DNA from: Clostridiales bacterium Firm_08
Lineage (GTDB): Bacteria; Bacillota; Clostridia; Oscillospirales; QAKW01
Length of the DNA stretch: 64,000 nucleotides
Reading direction: 5' to 3'
Assembly: GCA_001604045.1 (NCBI GenBank)
Contig: LVAN01000002.1
Location: 21,122 to 85,121, forward strand
Position 1 is the stretch's first letter. Every line of letters starts with the position of its first letter. A program made the translations under genes and the position numbers. Below, piece by piece: positions 43,293 through 52,605 of this stretch. Below the pieces are notes generated by a model, which was not told where the DNA came from, searched no databases, and worked only from the letters and a program-made list of their open reading frames with translations.

Positions 43293-43897
43293 GCAGCGTA
43301 TTTCCGACAAAAGGCAATCTGATCGCGACCAAAAAATCGCTGTCCCTCGCGCAGACGGGCTTTGATCTGATGGATCGCAAGCGCAACATCCTCATACGGG
43401 AAATGATGGGGATGATCGACGACGCCAAGGTCATCCAAAGCAGGATCAACGCGGCGTTCGCCGAGGCATACGCCGCGCTGCAGACCGCCAACATCACGAC
43501 CGGCGCCATCCATTCCATCGTGCCCGGCGTCGGCATCGATAACGGCTTCAGCGTACTGCGGCGCAGCGTGATGGGCGTGGAGATCCCGATGGTCAAATAC
43601 AAAAAAGAAGTCGCCCGCCCGGCATACGCGCTGCTGTCCACCGGGACGACGCTGGATATCGCCTATCAGAAATTCAGCGAGGTCAAGGAACTTTGCGCCC
43701 GTCTTGCCGAAGTGGAAAACACGATATACCGCCTCGCGATCGCCATCAAAAAAACGCAGAAGCGCGTCGGCGCGCTGAAAAATATCATCATTCCCGATCA
43801 CGAGCAGACCATCGCCCGCATCACCGAGGTGCTGGATGAGAAAGAACGGGAAGAATTCATCCGCATGAAAGTCATCAAGGCGACTAAAAAGAAATAA
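43289..43897 (+). CDS. V-type ATPase subunit D (rotor shaft)
   Basis: A 202-residue helical protein with N-terminal P-T-K-G-N-L and long heptad stretches at both ends, forming the antiparallel coiled-coil axle. The basic C-terminus is typical. It is the last ATPase gene in the operon. Confidence 0.93.
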   Translation: MSSVFPTKGNLIATKKSLSLAQTGFDLMDRKRNILIREMMGMIDDAKVIQSRINAAFAEAYAALQTANITTGAIHSIVPGVGIDNGFSVLRRSVMGVEIPMVKYKKEVARPAYALLSTGTTLDIAYQKFSEVKELCARLAEVENTIYRLAIAIKKTQKRVGALKNIIIPDHEQTIARITEVLDEKEREEFIRMKVIKATKKK

Positions 43898-43924
43898 AAA
43901 AACAGGAAAACGGAGGGAAGTACA

Positions 43925-46882
43925 TTGCAAGAACGATTTGATCTGACCGCGAAAATACGGCAGGCGACCTTCACCATTCGGGAGGACCGCACACTGGAGG
44001 TCAAAACTTTCTCGAGGAGCGGGACGCGCACTCTTGTGTTCCACGACTCGATCCGCATGGGCGGTAAACGGTATCATCTGTTCACCGACAACACAAAGTT
44101 CCGCGCTATCGGCAACACGATCATTTTGCGCACCGCGACGGCGGAGGCGGAAAGCGGCGCGCCCATCCCCGGACTTACCGTCACCTATCGTTTCACCTTT
44201 GACGAGATCCTTGCGGCGTTTTACCTTTCCGTCAGTTACGGCAGCGACATCCGCCGCGCCGGCTGCGAGGTCTGTCTGATGGACGTCTCCTGGGAAGGGC
44301 TGAACGAAACGAGTTTCACCGGCTATGAATACGACGCCATGGGCAAGCCGTTCGAACATACCTTTAAACTTCCGACGGAGAAAAATCCGCTGGCGCTGGA
44401 CTATGAGGCGCTCAAAACGACGCGGCTGCACGTCGCGCTGGAGCGGACAAAGACCCGCCCGCACACCTTCCAGAAAGCGATCGCGCTCCACGGAAAAAGC
44501 GGATATTTCGCCATCATCGGCGGCACGCCGACCTATCAGATCGAGGCGGGTTTTATCCAGACGTTCTTTGAGATGGAAAAGAAAATGTCGACAGATCTGC
44601 GCTTTTACTCCGGCAAAAACAGTCCCGGCGCGTGGTTCCTTTTGGATCAGCCGAAAGATTTTTTCGCCGTCTGCGACGAGTTGGAGAGCAGAACGCCGGA
44701 ACTTCCCGAGCAAGTGGCCGTCCCCTTTGTGGAAAAGACCGTTTCCCTCTCCGCGGGAGGGCTGGGCTGTGACCTTTTGCAGACCAAAAGCGGCGTATGG
44801 ATCGACGCGATCTGCGCCGGGGAAAAAGTGAGTTGTCAGCCCCAGCCGCTGTTTTACGCGGATCTGTGGGATACGAAATATGAAAAAGCCCTCGCTCTGG
44901 ACGCCGGGTATGGCTGGGAACGTGTGGAGATCCTGGAACGCAAGAATTATCTGCGTATCACTCTCTCCGATCCCGAAAACGGCAGGGTGACGGGCATCAC
45001 GATGATCGCGGAAGCCTTCACCGAACCGGACAAGGAACGCATCATCTGGAAAATGAAAGCCGTCAACCGCAGCGACCGCTGGTCGCTGACCAACGTCTCC
45101 TATCCCCAATGCGTCGCGAAAGGCTATGAAACGGCGTATGTATCCTCTTACAGCGGCATGCTGTTCCATCATTTCAACAAACGATGCACCGCTCTCTGCG
45201 GCAAGTATCCGACGGGCAACCGCTTCAATATGGCGTATCTCGCGCTGTACAACCCGGCGCCGGTCGGTGAGCGTCACGCCCGCAACGGATTTTATATGGG
45301 GATCCACGACGCGGACGGCACGCCCAAGATCATTGGACTGGTGGGGGCGCCGCAGTCCGACTGCGCGCTGATCTACTCCGAATGTACCCCGCCGTATCAG
45401 CGCCGCGCCGGCAACTCCTTCACCCTGCCCGGCCGGATGATCTGGCAGCGCTTTGACGGCGACTGGTTCGACGCTTCCCTCATCTACCGCGATTTCGTGA
45501 TGAAAGAGGCGAAGTGGATCTCACCGCTTCGCGGACGGACGGACTCTCCCGATTGGTTTCGGCATATGCCGGTCTGGATCTCCCATTACCTGCCGAATGA
45601 AAACCCGGACGCCGATCCCATCCCCATCACGCTGAAAGCGAAATACCCCGACAAAGAGCCGGCGGACTGGTACCGCACCGCCATCAAATTACGGGAGGAA
45701 CTGGGCGTCCCGATCGCCTATCACCTCTATAACTGGCACTGGGTCCCCTTCAACAACGACAATCCCAACTACTTCCCCGTCCATTACGACCTTAAAGAAG
45801 GTATGAAGGCGCTGAAGGAAGCGGACGTGCGGGTCATTCCCTATGTGCAGGGCTATTTCTGGGATATGCGCGATGACCGCGGCACCGACGAGCGCTATAC
45901 CCGCGAGGCGCTGCCGGCGGCGGCGAAAAAAATCAATGGCGAGCCGATCTATTATACCTACGCCAGCAAAGAGCCGGACGGAGAGTACTCGAAACTCAGC
46001 GTGATGTGCCCGACGACAACGACCTGGAAAAACGAACTGCGTCAGGTCTGCCGCAGGCTGTATACCGATTTCGGCGTGGACGGCATTTATCTTGACGTGG
46101 TATCCCTCAACTATGATCAATGCTGTGACGATACCCACCTGCACGCGCCGGGCTGGAGCGACTACTGGTGGAAGGCGTTTGCAGAACTTGTCGCCGGGCT
46201 TCGCGACGGCGCGCCGGAGGATCTCGCCATCATCAGCGAGTGTACCGCCGACGTGTTTAACGGTATGATGGACGGGCAGTTGTCCTGGACCTGGACGCAG
46301 GTGGACAGCGTACCCTCCTACCCCTGTGTATACGGCGGCCGGTCCGCCATCGTCGGCAGACTGTACACAAGCAACAAGCGGGACGACGCGGATTATTTCC
46401 GCTTCCAGATCAGCCAGTCGCTGGTCTACGGTCAGCAGCTCGGCTGGTTCCATCCCGAGATCGTAAACGATCCCGCGCTGTTCCCCTTCCTGAAAAAGAT
46501 GGCGCGCGTCCGCTGGGACAAGCGGGAATTCTTTGCCGAGGCGCAGATGCTTCGCCCGGCGATACCCGAAGGCGACGTGCCGTTGCTCGACTGCACCGCC
46601 TATCTGCGCGGACAACTCTGGAACCATGAGGTACTCATCCAGACCGGCACCTGGGAGGACGCGTCCGGCCACCGCGTGATGTTCGTCATCAACGCGAGCG
46701 GCAGAGAGGCGGACATCACGCTCGCCGTCTACGAGGATGAATATGCCCTGCCCGCCGATATCACGTCGTTTGACGTGGAAGACGGCTTCCGGCTGCTGGG
46801 CGACAGTACGGAGGGCGGCGTCCGCCGCCTGCGCTGCCGCATCGCCTCCGAAGGCGTCGGCATCCTCGAATGGGATAAATAG
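43925..46882 (+). CDS. DUF6259 large putative glycoside hydrolase
   Basis: A 985-residue cytoplasmic-looking protein with no signal peptide. The N-terminal half (about 1-540) is beta-rich, and about 560-880 looks like a TIM barrel. Likely active-site acids are the Asp in D-G-I-Y-L-D-V (about 720) and the Glu in I-I-S-E-C-T (about 773), placed as in GH31/GH36-like retaining enzymes; this is inference. The C-terminus is a beta-sandwich. I assign DUF6259 from memory. It starts with TTG after GGAGGG. It stands 27 bases after atpD-like, so it may be read from the ATPase operon. Its function there is unexplained. Confidence 0.72.
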   Translation: MQERFDLTAKIRQATFTIREDRTLEVKTFSRSGTRTLVFHDSIRMGGKRYHLFTDNTKFRAIGNTIILRTATAEAESGAPIPGLTVTYRFTFDEILAAFYLSVSYGSDIRRAGCEVCLMDVSWEGLNETSFTGYEYDAMGKPFEHTFKLPTEKNPLALDYEALKTTRLHVALERTKTRPHTFQKAIALHGKSGYFAIIGGTPTYQIEAGFIQTFFEMEKKMSTDLRFYSGKNSPGAWFLLDQPKDFFAVCDELESRTPELPEQVAVPFVEKTVSLSAGGLGCDLLQTKSGVWIDAICAGEKVSCQPQPLFYADLWDTKYEKALALDAGYGWERVEILERKNYLRITLSDPENGRVTGITMIAEAFTEPDKERIIWKMKAVNRSDRWSLTNVSYPQCVAKGYETAYVSSYSGMLFHHFNKRCTALCGKYPTGNRFNMAYLALYNPAPVGERHARNGFYMGIHDADGTPKIIGLVGAPQSDCALIYSECTPPYQRRAGNSFTLPGRMIWQRFDGDWFDASLIYRDFVMKEAKWISPLRGRTDSPDWFRHMPVWISHYLPNENPDADPIPITLKAKYPDKEPADWYRTAIKLREELGVPIAYHLYNWHWVPFNNDNPNYFPVHYDLKEGMKALKEADVRVIPYVQGYFWDMRDDRGTDERYTREALPAAAKKINGEPIYYTYASKEPDGEYSKLSVMCPTTTTWKNELRQVCRRLYTDFGVDGIYLDVVSLNYDQCCDDTHLHAPGWSDYWWKAFAELVAGLRDGAPEDLAIISECTADVFNGMMDGQLSWTWTQVDSVPSYPCVYGGRSAIVGRLYTSNKRDDADYFRFQISQSLVYGQQLGWFHPEIVNDPALFPFLKKMARVRWDKREFFAEAQMLRPAIPEGDVPLLDCTAYLRGQLWNHEVLIQTGTWEDASGHRVMFVINASGREADITLAVYEDEYALPADITSFDVEDGFRLLGDSTEGGVRRLRCRIASEGVGILEWDK

Positions 46883-46892
46883 TGACTCGCCG

Positions 46893-46931
46893 ATCGGCGC
46901 CGTATCCAACCGGATACGGCGCCGATTTTTT
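46893..46931 (+). terminator. Terminator after the DUF6259 gene
   Basis: A 15-bp perfect stem (46893-46907 with 46912-46926), AACC loop and T6 tail. It closes the long ATPase-DUF6259 transcript. Confidence 0.93.
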
Positions 46932-46948
46932 CATAATTTAAAAAAAGG

Positions 46949-46977
46949 TTGTATTTTTCAAAAAAATGGTATATAAT
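46949..46977 (+). promoter_or_regulatory. Promoter of the rnj leader
   Basis: TTGTAT (46949-46954) and a perfect TATAAT (46972-46977) are 17 bp apart. The start site would be near 46984, giving a leader of about 155 bases. Confidence 0.75.
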
Positions 46978-46987
46978 ATAAATATCT

Positions 46988-47102
46988 TTATGTCGTGAAA
47001 GGCGCCGAAGCCCACTCCTTTGCCGCCTTACGGAATATAAAAAAACGTCGACCGGTACGTACCTCCATGCCCCGACGCATAAGAGATTTACGAAATTCGT
47101 AA
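46988..47102 (+). promoter_or_regulatory. Structured 5' leader of the RNase J gene (unidentified)
   Basis: The transcribed leader holds a closing pair TTAT/ATAA plus GTCG/CGAC (46988-46995 with 47073-47082, 2-base bulge), an internal AAGGCG/CGCCTT stem (46999-47004 with 47024-47029), a perfect 10-bp palindrome GGTACGTACC (47054-47063) and a later TTACG/CGTAA hairpin (47088-47102). I do not recognise it as any known riboswitch or 6S RNA. Confidence 0.5.
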
Positions 47103-47138
47103 GTCCGTTTTCGCTTGTTAGAAAGGAACTAATTTTTT

Positions 47139-49076
47139 ATGGAAGAAAAGATCAAAAAGCTGGAAAAGACTTCCAGCGCGAAAAACGGTAAAAACGGGAA
47201 AAGAGCGCCGCGCAAACCGCGCAAAAGCGTGCCGCAAACCGAAGCAAGACCCGCGAAAGCGCCGAAAACGCCGAAAACGCCGAAAGCGCAGACAGCGCGC
47301 AAGGCGCAAAGACCCGCAAAGGCGGCAAAACGGCCCGCCGCGCGAGGCGAAACACAAAAAACACCGAAAAAAACGATCCGCAATTCGTCCGCTTCCCCCG
47401 TCCGCCGCGGCAGAGGGCAAGCGCTCGGAAAACTCAGGGTCATCCCGCTGGGCGGTATCGACGAGATCGGAAAGAATATGACGGTGCTGGAATACGGCAA
47501 CGATATCATCGTCATCGACTGCGGGCTCGCTTTCCCGGACGACGATATGCCGGGCATCGATCTGGTCATCCCGGATACGCAATACCTGCAAAAAAACCGC
47601 GATAAGATCCGCGGCATTTTCATCACCCACGGTCACGAGGATCACATCGGCGCCCTGCCCTATGTTTTGAAAGAGATCAACGTGCCGGTCTACGGCACCC
47701 GGCTTACGCTGGGGCTGATCCGCCGCAAACTGTCGGAGCACCGGCTGGAAAAACAGTGCGCGCTCATCGAGATGCAGTACGGCGATATCGTCAATAAGGG
47801 CGTGTTCAGCGTGGAGTTCATCAAGGTCAATCACTCCATCGCGGACGCCTGCGCCTTCGCGGTCAGAACGCCGCTCGGCACGATCATCCACACCGGGGAT
47901 TTTAAGATCGACACCACTCCCATCCGGGGAAAAATGATCGATCTGGCGCGGTTCGGAGAACTCGGAAAAGAGGGCGTTCTGCTGCTGATGAGCGACTCCA
48001 CCAACGCCGAAAATCCCGGATTTGCCATGTCGGAAAAGGCTGTGGGCAAAAGTTTTGAAAACATTTTCAACAACGCGGGCGGCAAACGGATCATCGTCGC
48101 CACCTTCTCGTCCAACATCCACCGCGTACAGCAGATCATCACGGCGGCGGTGCGCCACGGCAGAAAGGTGGCGCTGAGCGGCAGAAGTATGGAAAACGTC
48201 CTTCAGGTCGCCGTGGAGCTGGGTCATATGAACATTCCGGACGGCACGGTGCTGACCCTCGGCGAGATCAGCCGCTATCCCGACGAGAAGATCGTCATCA
48301 TCACGACCGGCTCGCAGGGTGAGCCGATGAGCGCGCTGTACCGTATGGCGTTCAGCGATCACAGAAGCGTTGAGATCACGCACAACGACCTCATCGTCAT
48401 CTCTGCGCGGCCCATCCCCGGCAACGAGCGCATGGTCTCCAACGTCGTCAACGAACTCCAAAAACTCGGCGCGGAGGTCGTGCAGGACCGTTCCGTCCAC
48501 GTTTCGGGGCACGCCTGCCAGGAAGAACTCAAAATTATGCTTTCCCTCATCCGTCCGCTGTATTTTATGCCGGTGCACGGTGAATACAAGCACCGCCTGC
48601 AGCACGCCAAACTCGCGGAGGAAACGGGTGTTGACGCTTCCAACATCTTTCTGACGGAAAACGGCAAAGTGCTGGAGATCGGCGCCGACGGCGCGAAATG
48701 GGCCGGCACGGTGCCGAGCGGAAAGATATTCATCGACGGCATCGGCGTGGGAGACGTCGGCAATATCGTACTGCGGGATCGCAAGCATCTGGCGGAGGAC
48801 GGCATCCTCATCATCGTCGCGACGATCGACCCCGCCCGCCGCGCCGTAGTCAGCGGTCCGAGCATTATGACAAGAGGCTTTGTTTACGTCAAGGACAACG
48901 AAGCGCTGCTCGCCGAGGCGGAGGCCGTCGCCGCCGCGCGGCTCAACGCGATGCTCACGCACGGAAAAAGTGATTGGGGCACGCTCAAAACACAGCTTCG
49001 GGATGAACTCGCGCATTTCATCTCCGCGAAGACCAAACGGCGGCCGATGATCCTCCCTGTTTTAATGGAGATTTGA
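47139..49076 (+). CDS. rnj: Ribonuclease J (beta-CASP family)
   Basis: A 645-residue RNase J. The metal motif H-G-H-E-D-H is at about 164-169, with L-P-L-G-G-I-D-E-I-G upstream and beta-CASP motifs later (F-S-S-N near residue 320, S-G-H-A). It trims and degrades mRNA and matures rRNA. Residues 1 to about 95 form an extra Lys/Ala/Pro-rich tail with P-K-T-P-K-T-P-K repeats, absent from Bacillus RNase J1; it could bind RNA. SD AAAGGA is eleven bases before the ATG. Confidence 0.94.
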   Translation: MEEKIKKLEKTSSAKNGKNGKRAPRKPRKSVPQTEARPAKAPKTPKTPKAQTARKAQRPAKAAKRPAARGETQKTPKKTIRNSSASPVRRGRGQALGKLRVIPLGGIDEIGKNMTVLEYGNDIIVIDCGLAFPDDDMPGIDLVIPDTQYLQKNRDKIRGIFITHGHEDHIGALPYVLKEINVPVYGTRLTLGLIRRKLSEHRLEKQCALIEMQYGDIVNKGVFSVEFIKVNHSIADACAFAVRTPLGTIIHTGDFKIDTTPIRGKMIDLARFGELGKEGVLLLMSDSTNAENPGFAMSEKAVGKSFENIFNNAGGKRIIVATFSSNIHRVQQIITAAVRHGRKVALSGRSMENVLQVAVELGHMNIPDGTVLTLGEISRYPDEKIVIITTGSQGEPMSALYRMAFSDHRSVEITHNDLIVISARPIPGNERMVSNVVNELQKLGAEVVQDRSVHVSGHACQEELKIMLSLIRPLYFMPVHGEYKHRLQHAKLAEETGVDASNIFLTENGKVLEIGADGAKWAGTVPSGKIFIDGIGVGDVGNIVLRDRKHLAEDGILIIVATIDPARRAVVSGPSIMTRGFVYVKDNEALLAEAEAVAAARLNAMLTHGKSDWGTLKTQLRDELAHFISAKTKRRPMILPVLMEI

Positions 49077-49101
49077 CAAGTTTGATATAATATATTATAA
49101 T
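49073..49101 (+). promoter_or_regulatory. Consensus promoter of the yybS-gdpP-rplI-dnaB operon
   Basis: TTGACA (49073-49078) and TATAAT (49096-49101) are both perfect, 17 bp apart. The -35 overlaps the rnj stop codon (TGA at 49074-49076). Confidence 0.9.
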
Positions 49102-49135
49102 AGTCTGTAATCCAACAAATCAGGAGAGCCGTCCA

Positions 49136-50164
49136 ATGACTCCAACGACAGAAAATAAAACCGGTGTTTCCGTTCCCGCGATCCTCGCGGGGATCGTATC
49201 GCTGTACGCGTTTATCCTTGTGACGGCGGCGTATTTGCCGGAGCTCTGCCCGCTTTTCCTGGCGGCAGGGCTTTTTCTGCTTTCTCCGATGACGCTCATT
49301 TCGTTCAGGACGGCGCCGCGGCTTTTGTTTTTCGGGACAATGGCGATCCTGCTCATCGCGGGGCTGATCCTCTCCCCCGTTACCGGCACCGTGCTGTTCA
49401 TCCTATGTTTCGGCGCGGGACTGGTCGCGAGCCTGCTGATCCGGGAAGCGCCGGACACCTATATGCTTCTTTTAAAAGGCTTCGGGCTTTTACTGCTTTG
49501 CGCCGCGCTCGTACTCGCCGTGCTTGTGCGCGCGCGGTTCGGCGTTTTTGATTTTCTCGGCGCGTATCAGTGGCTGACTGAACAGATCATCGCGGCGCTG
49601 AACAATGTCGCGGAGTTTTACAGGTCCGTCGCCGGCGAGGCGATGGAGGAGACGATGCGGCAGGTGACGCAGACTCTTGCCGGGATGACCGACGCGCTGA
49701 TCTGCCAGATGGCGATCCTCGCGGCTTCCCTGATGATGGGTCAGTACCTGTGGACGCTGGTCTTCGCCAACACCGCCCTCAAAAAGACCGACTGCCGTTT
49801 CCCGCTGCTGCCGTTCCGTTATATGATGGTGCCGAGAAGCGTCACCGTTGTATATATCCTTACCTACTTTGCCGGGTTTTTCCTGTCCGGCACCTCTCTG
49901 CGCTACGGTTTTGATTTTGCCACCACGATGTTCGGCTGGCTGCTCGTGATGTGCGGCATCGGCGTACCGGATCTCTATCTGGAGGATCGGCTCAGCGCGC
50001 CGGCGCGGATGCTGATCAAGGTCGCCCTGCTTTTCGCCGCGTTTTTCAGCGTTTGCTTTTTCAGCGGCATTTTCTATACCGTTTTGCTGATCATCGGCAC
50101 CTTTGTCAGCGCATCGCCGAGAGGCGTCAACCCGCACGATTTTTTCAAACGAAAGGGGCGTTAA
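49136..50164 (+). CDS. yybS: YybS-like (DUF2232) polytopic membrane protein
   Basis: A 342-residue protein with about eight membrane helices and an amphipathic loop near 145-180. The assignment rests on position: in Bacillus the order yybS-yybT(gdpP)-rplI-dnaC matches exactly. Its function is not known; some YybS relatives are proposed as membrane partners of GdpP. SD AGGAGAG precedes the ATG. Confidence 0.8.
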   Translation: MTPTTENKTGVSVPAILAGIVSLYAFILVTAAYLPELCPLFLAAGLFLLSPMTLISFRTAPRLLFFGTMAILLIAGLILSPVTGTVLFILCFGAGLVASLLIREAPDTYMLLLKGFGLLLLCAALVLAVLVRARFGVFDFLGAYQWLTEQIIAALNNVAEFYRSVAGEAMEETMRQVTQTLAGMTDALICQMAILAASLMMGQYLWTLVFANTALKKTDCRFPLLPFRYMMVPRSVTVVYILTYFAGFFLSGTSLRYGFDFATTMFGWLLVMCGIGVPDLYLEDRLSAPARMLIKVALLFAAFFSVCFFSGIFYTVLLIIGTFVSASPRGVNPHDFFKRKGR

Positions 50165-50167
50165 GGT

Positions 50168-52156
50168 TTGAATAAACGCATCCATTTTCTGCGGCTCACC
50201 CCTACCGATCTGTTTTCCCTGCTGGTGCCGCTGCTATTTATCATACTGACCGTCATTTTCACGCGCAGTCTGACGCTGCTTCTCTTTGAGATCGCGGTCC
50301 TGCTGCTGTACGGCATCTTTCGGCTCATCACCCGCCGCCGGCACAGCGAACAGATGTACGCCTATCTGCAAAGTATGACGGAGTACCTGGACGAGGCGAG
50401 CCGTGAAAACCTCACGAGCTTCCCGATGCCCATCACCCTTTTGGACGGCAAGGGCAACATCATCTGGTACAACGATCTGTTTTACGACATTTTGCAGCAG
50501 CACCATATCTCCTCGCTGTTCGGGCATCACATCTCCAAGATCAGCGAGGCGATCCGGCTGGACGCGGTATCGGCGCGGCATCGCCGGTTCAACATCTCCT
50601 ATCTCGGCAAATACTACACCGTTTACTGTATGCGGCAGGGATCCGGCGCCGCGGAGCCGTTTTACGCGCTGTACTGGATGGATGACGACGCCATCAAGCG
50701 TGAGAACGTCAAACTGCGCAGTGAAAAACTCTGTATGGCGTACATCCTGATCGACTCTTACGACGAGATCCCCTCCGACGTGTCCGAGATCCAGCGTTCG
50801 GCGTTCGTCAACCGCGTGGGCGGCAAGATCCGAAATCTCGCCCACAGCATCGACGGCGTGCTCAAAATGCTGGAACAGGACAAATATCTTCTGATCTTTG
50901 AGCAGCGCCAGCTGCCCGGACTTGAAAAAAATAAATTCCGTATTTTAGAGGACGTAAAGGAGATCGCCATCGGCGACCGGGTGCGCGCCACCCTGTCCAT
51001 CGGGCTGTCCCGCGTCCACGGCTCCCTGCGGGAGATCGACCAGAGCGCGCGGATCGCGCTGGATATGGCGCTGGCCCGCGGCGGAGATCAGGTCGCCATC
51101 ACCAACGGTGAGAAATACATCTTTTACGGCGGCAAAACGCAGACCGCCGAAAAGCGCAAGCGGGTCAAGGTCCGCATCATCAGCGAGGCGTTCGCCAGTC
51201 AGGTGCTGGCGAGCGAAAACGTCATCATTATGGGGCATAAGTACGCCGACCTCGACTGTATGGGCGCCGCCGTCGCGCTGGCGCGGTGCGTGACGCAGCT
51301 TGCCAAGCCCGTGAATATCGTACTCAATCAGAAAGAAAACCTCGCCGCCACGATGACCCGTTCCTTTGAGGAGGATCCGGATTTCCGGGACGTGTTCATC
51401 GATCCGGCAAGAGCGCTCAAAAGCGTTACCGAGGAGACGCTTCTGGTGATCGTGGATACCAATTCCCTGCAATACGCGGAAAGTGAGAAAATATACCGCG
51501 CGGCAAGCCGCGTGGCGCTCATCGACCACCACCGCAAATCGGCGGCGGACGCGATCGAAAACACGCTCATCCACTTCCACGAGCCCAACGCCTCCTCCTG
51601 CTGTGAGATGGTCACCGAACTTGCCGACAACCTGACGGGCTGTCGTCTCGGCAAGCAGGAAGCGACGGCGCTGATGGCGGGCATCATCCTGGATACCAAA
51701 AACTTCACCGAACGCACCGGCGTACGCACCTTTGAGGCGGCGGCGTATTTGAAAGGAAAAGGCGCGGACAGCGGTCAGGTGCAGGAATATTTCAAAAATG
51801 AGATCGAGACCTATAAAAAGCAGATCGCCATGGTCGGCGGCGCCGTACTGTATGATGACGACGTGATGATCTCGGTGTATGACGGGCCGGTTTTTGACGG
51901 CATCAAAATGATCGCCTCCAAAGCGGCAGACGAACTGCTCACTCTCAAAGGCGTTTCCGCCGCCTACGTTTTATACCGTGAAAACAGTACGATCCACATT
52001 TCCGCGCGCGCGGAAGGCAAACGGAACGTGCAGACCGTGATGGAAGCGCTCGGCGGCGGCGGACACCGCGGCGCGGCGGGCGCGCAGATCGAAGGGAAAA
52101 CGATCGAGGAGGTCGAAAAGGCCTTACGGGATATCATTCAAAAGGAGGAACACTGA
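50168..52156 (+). CDS. gdpP: GdpP-type c-di-AMP phosphodiesterase (DHH/DHHA1)
   Basis: A 662-residue protein with two N-terminal membrane helices (about 14-55), a PAS-like domain (about 75-150), a degenerate GGDEF domain (about 170-305) and a DHH phosphodiesterase (about 335-490) followed by DHHA1 ending [10 protein letters not shown]. Catalytic residues appear in [14 protein letters not shown] and D-H-H-R-K-S. It degrades c-di-AMP, controlling osmolyte and cell-wall homeostasis. The start is TTG at 50168. Confidence 0.93.
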   Translation: MNKRIHFLRLTPTDLFSLLVPLLFIILTVIFTRSLTLLLFEIAVLLLYGIFRLITRRRHSEQMYAYLQSMTEYLDEASRENLTSFPMPITLLDGKGNIIWYNDLFYDILQQHHISSLFGHHISKISEAIRLDAVSARHRRFNISYLGKYYTVYCMRQGSGAAEPFYALYWMDDDAIKRENVKLRSEKLCMAYILIDSYDEIPSDVSEIQRSAFVNRVGGKIRNLAHSIDGVLKMLEQDKYLLIFEQRQLPGLEKNKFRILEDVKEIAIGDRVRATLSIGLSRVHGSLREIDQSARIALDMALARGGDQVAITNGEKYIFYGGKTQTAEKRKRVKVRIISEAFASQVLASENVIIMGHKYADLDCMGAAVALARCVTQLAKPVNIVLNQKENLAATMTRSFEEDPDFRDVFIDPARALKSVTEETLLVIVDTNSLQYAESEKIYRAASRVALIDHHRKSAADAIENTLIHFHEPNASSCCEMVTELADNLTGCRLGKQEATALMAGIILDTKNFTERTGVRTFEAAAYLKGKGADSGQVQEYFKNEIETYKKQIAMVGGAVLYDDDVMISVYDGPVFDGIKMIASKAADELLTLKGVSAAYVLYRENSTIHISARAEGKRNVQTVMEALGGGGHRGAAGAQIEGKTIEEVEKALRDIIQKEEH

Positions 52157-52157
52157 T

Positions 52158-52601
52158 ATGAAAGTCGTATTGCTGAGCGACGTGAAAGGACAAGGGAAAA
52201 AAGGTGACACTATAAACGTATCCGACGGATACGCCCGAAACTATCTGATCGCGAGAGGTTTGGCGGCGCCCGCCAACAAGCAGGTGACCAACGACTTCGC
52301 CGGCAAAAAACAGAGCGAGGCGTACCGGGAACAGCAGGCAAGAGAAGCGGCGCTCGCCGCCGCGGCGGCGCTGGAGGGCAAAACCTTTGTGATGAAAGCC
52401 AAAGGCGGAGAGAGCGGCAAACTGTTCGGCGCGCTGACCGCCAAGGAGATCGCCGCTGAGATCAGCGCGCAGACCGGGCTGGAGATCGACCGCAAAAAAC
52501 TCGTCACCGACGCCATCAAGGCGTTCGGCGAGTACACGATCGTCGCCAAACTCTACAAAGGAGTGAACGCTTCCTTTGCCGTAAACGTGGAAGCGCTGTA
52601 A
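52158..52601 (+). CDS. rplI: 50S ribosomal protein bL9
   Basis: A 147-residue bL9. The N-terminal domain [16 protein letters not shown] is nearly canonical, a long Ala/Glu-rich helix follows, and the C-terminal RNA-binding domain is present. One base separates it from gdpP; SD AAAGGAGG lies within the end of gdpP. Confidence 0.97.
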   Translation: MKVVLLSDVKGQGKKGDTINVSDGYARNYLIARGLAAPANKQVTNDFAGKKQSEAYREQQAREAALAAAAALEGKTFVMKAKGGESGKLFGALTAKEIAAEISAQTGLEIDRKKLVTDAIKAFGEYTIVAKLYKGVNASFAVNVEAL

Positions 52602-52605
52602 GACT

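Noticed and set aside
43034..45307. 757-codon minus frame opposite subunit B, D and the DUF6259 gene
   Set aside because: Antisense shadow of well-supported plus-strand genes with recognisable motifs.
46984..47138. 6S RNA, T-box or known riboswitch in the rnj leader
   Set aside because: I could not find the conserved core of any class I know, so it is left as an unidentified structured leader.
47118..49016. 632-codon minus frame opposite the RNase J gene
   Set aside because: Antisense shadow; the plus-strand product has the full RNase J motifs.
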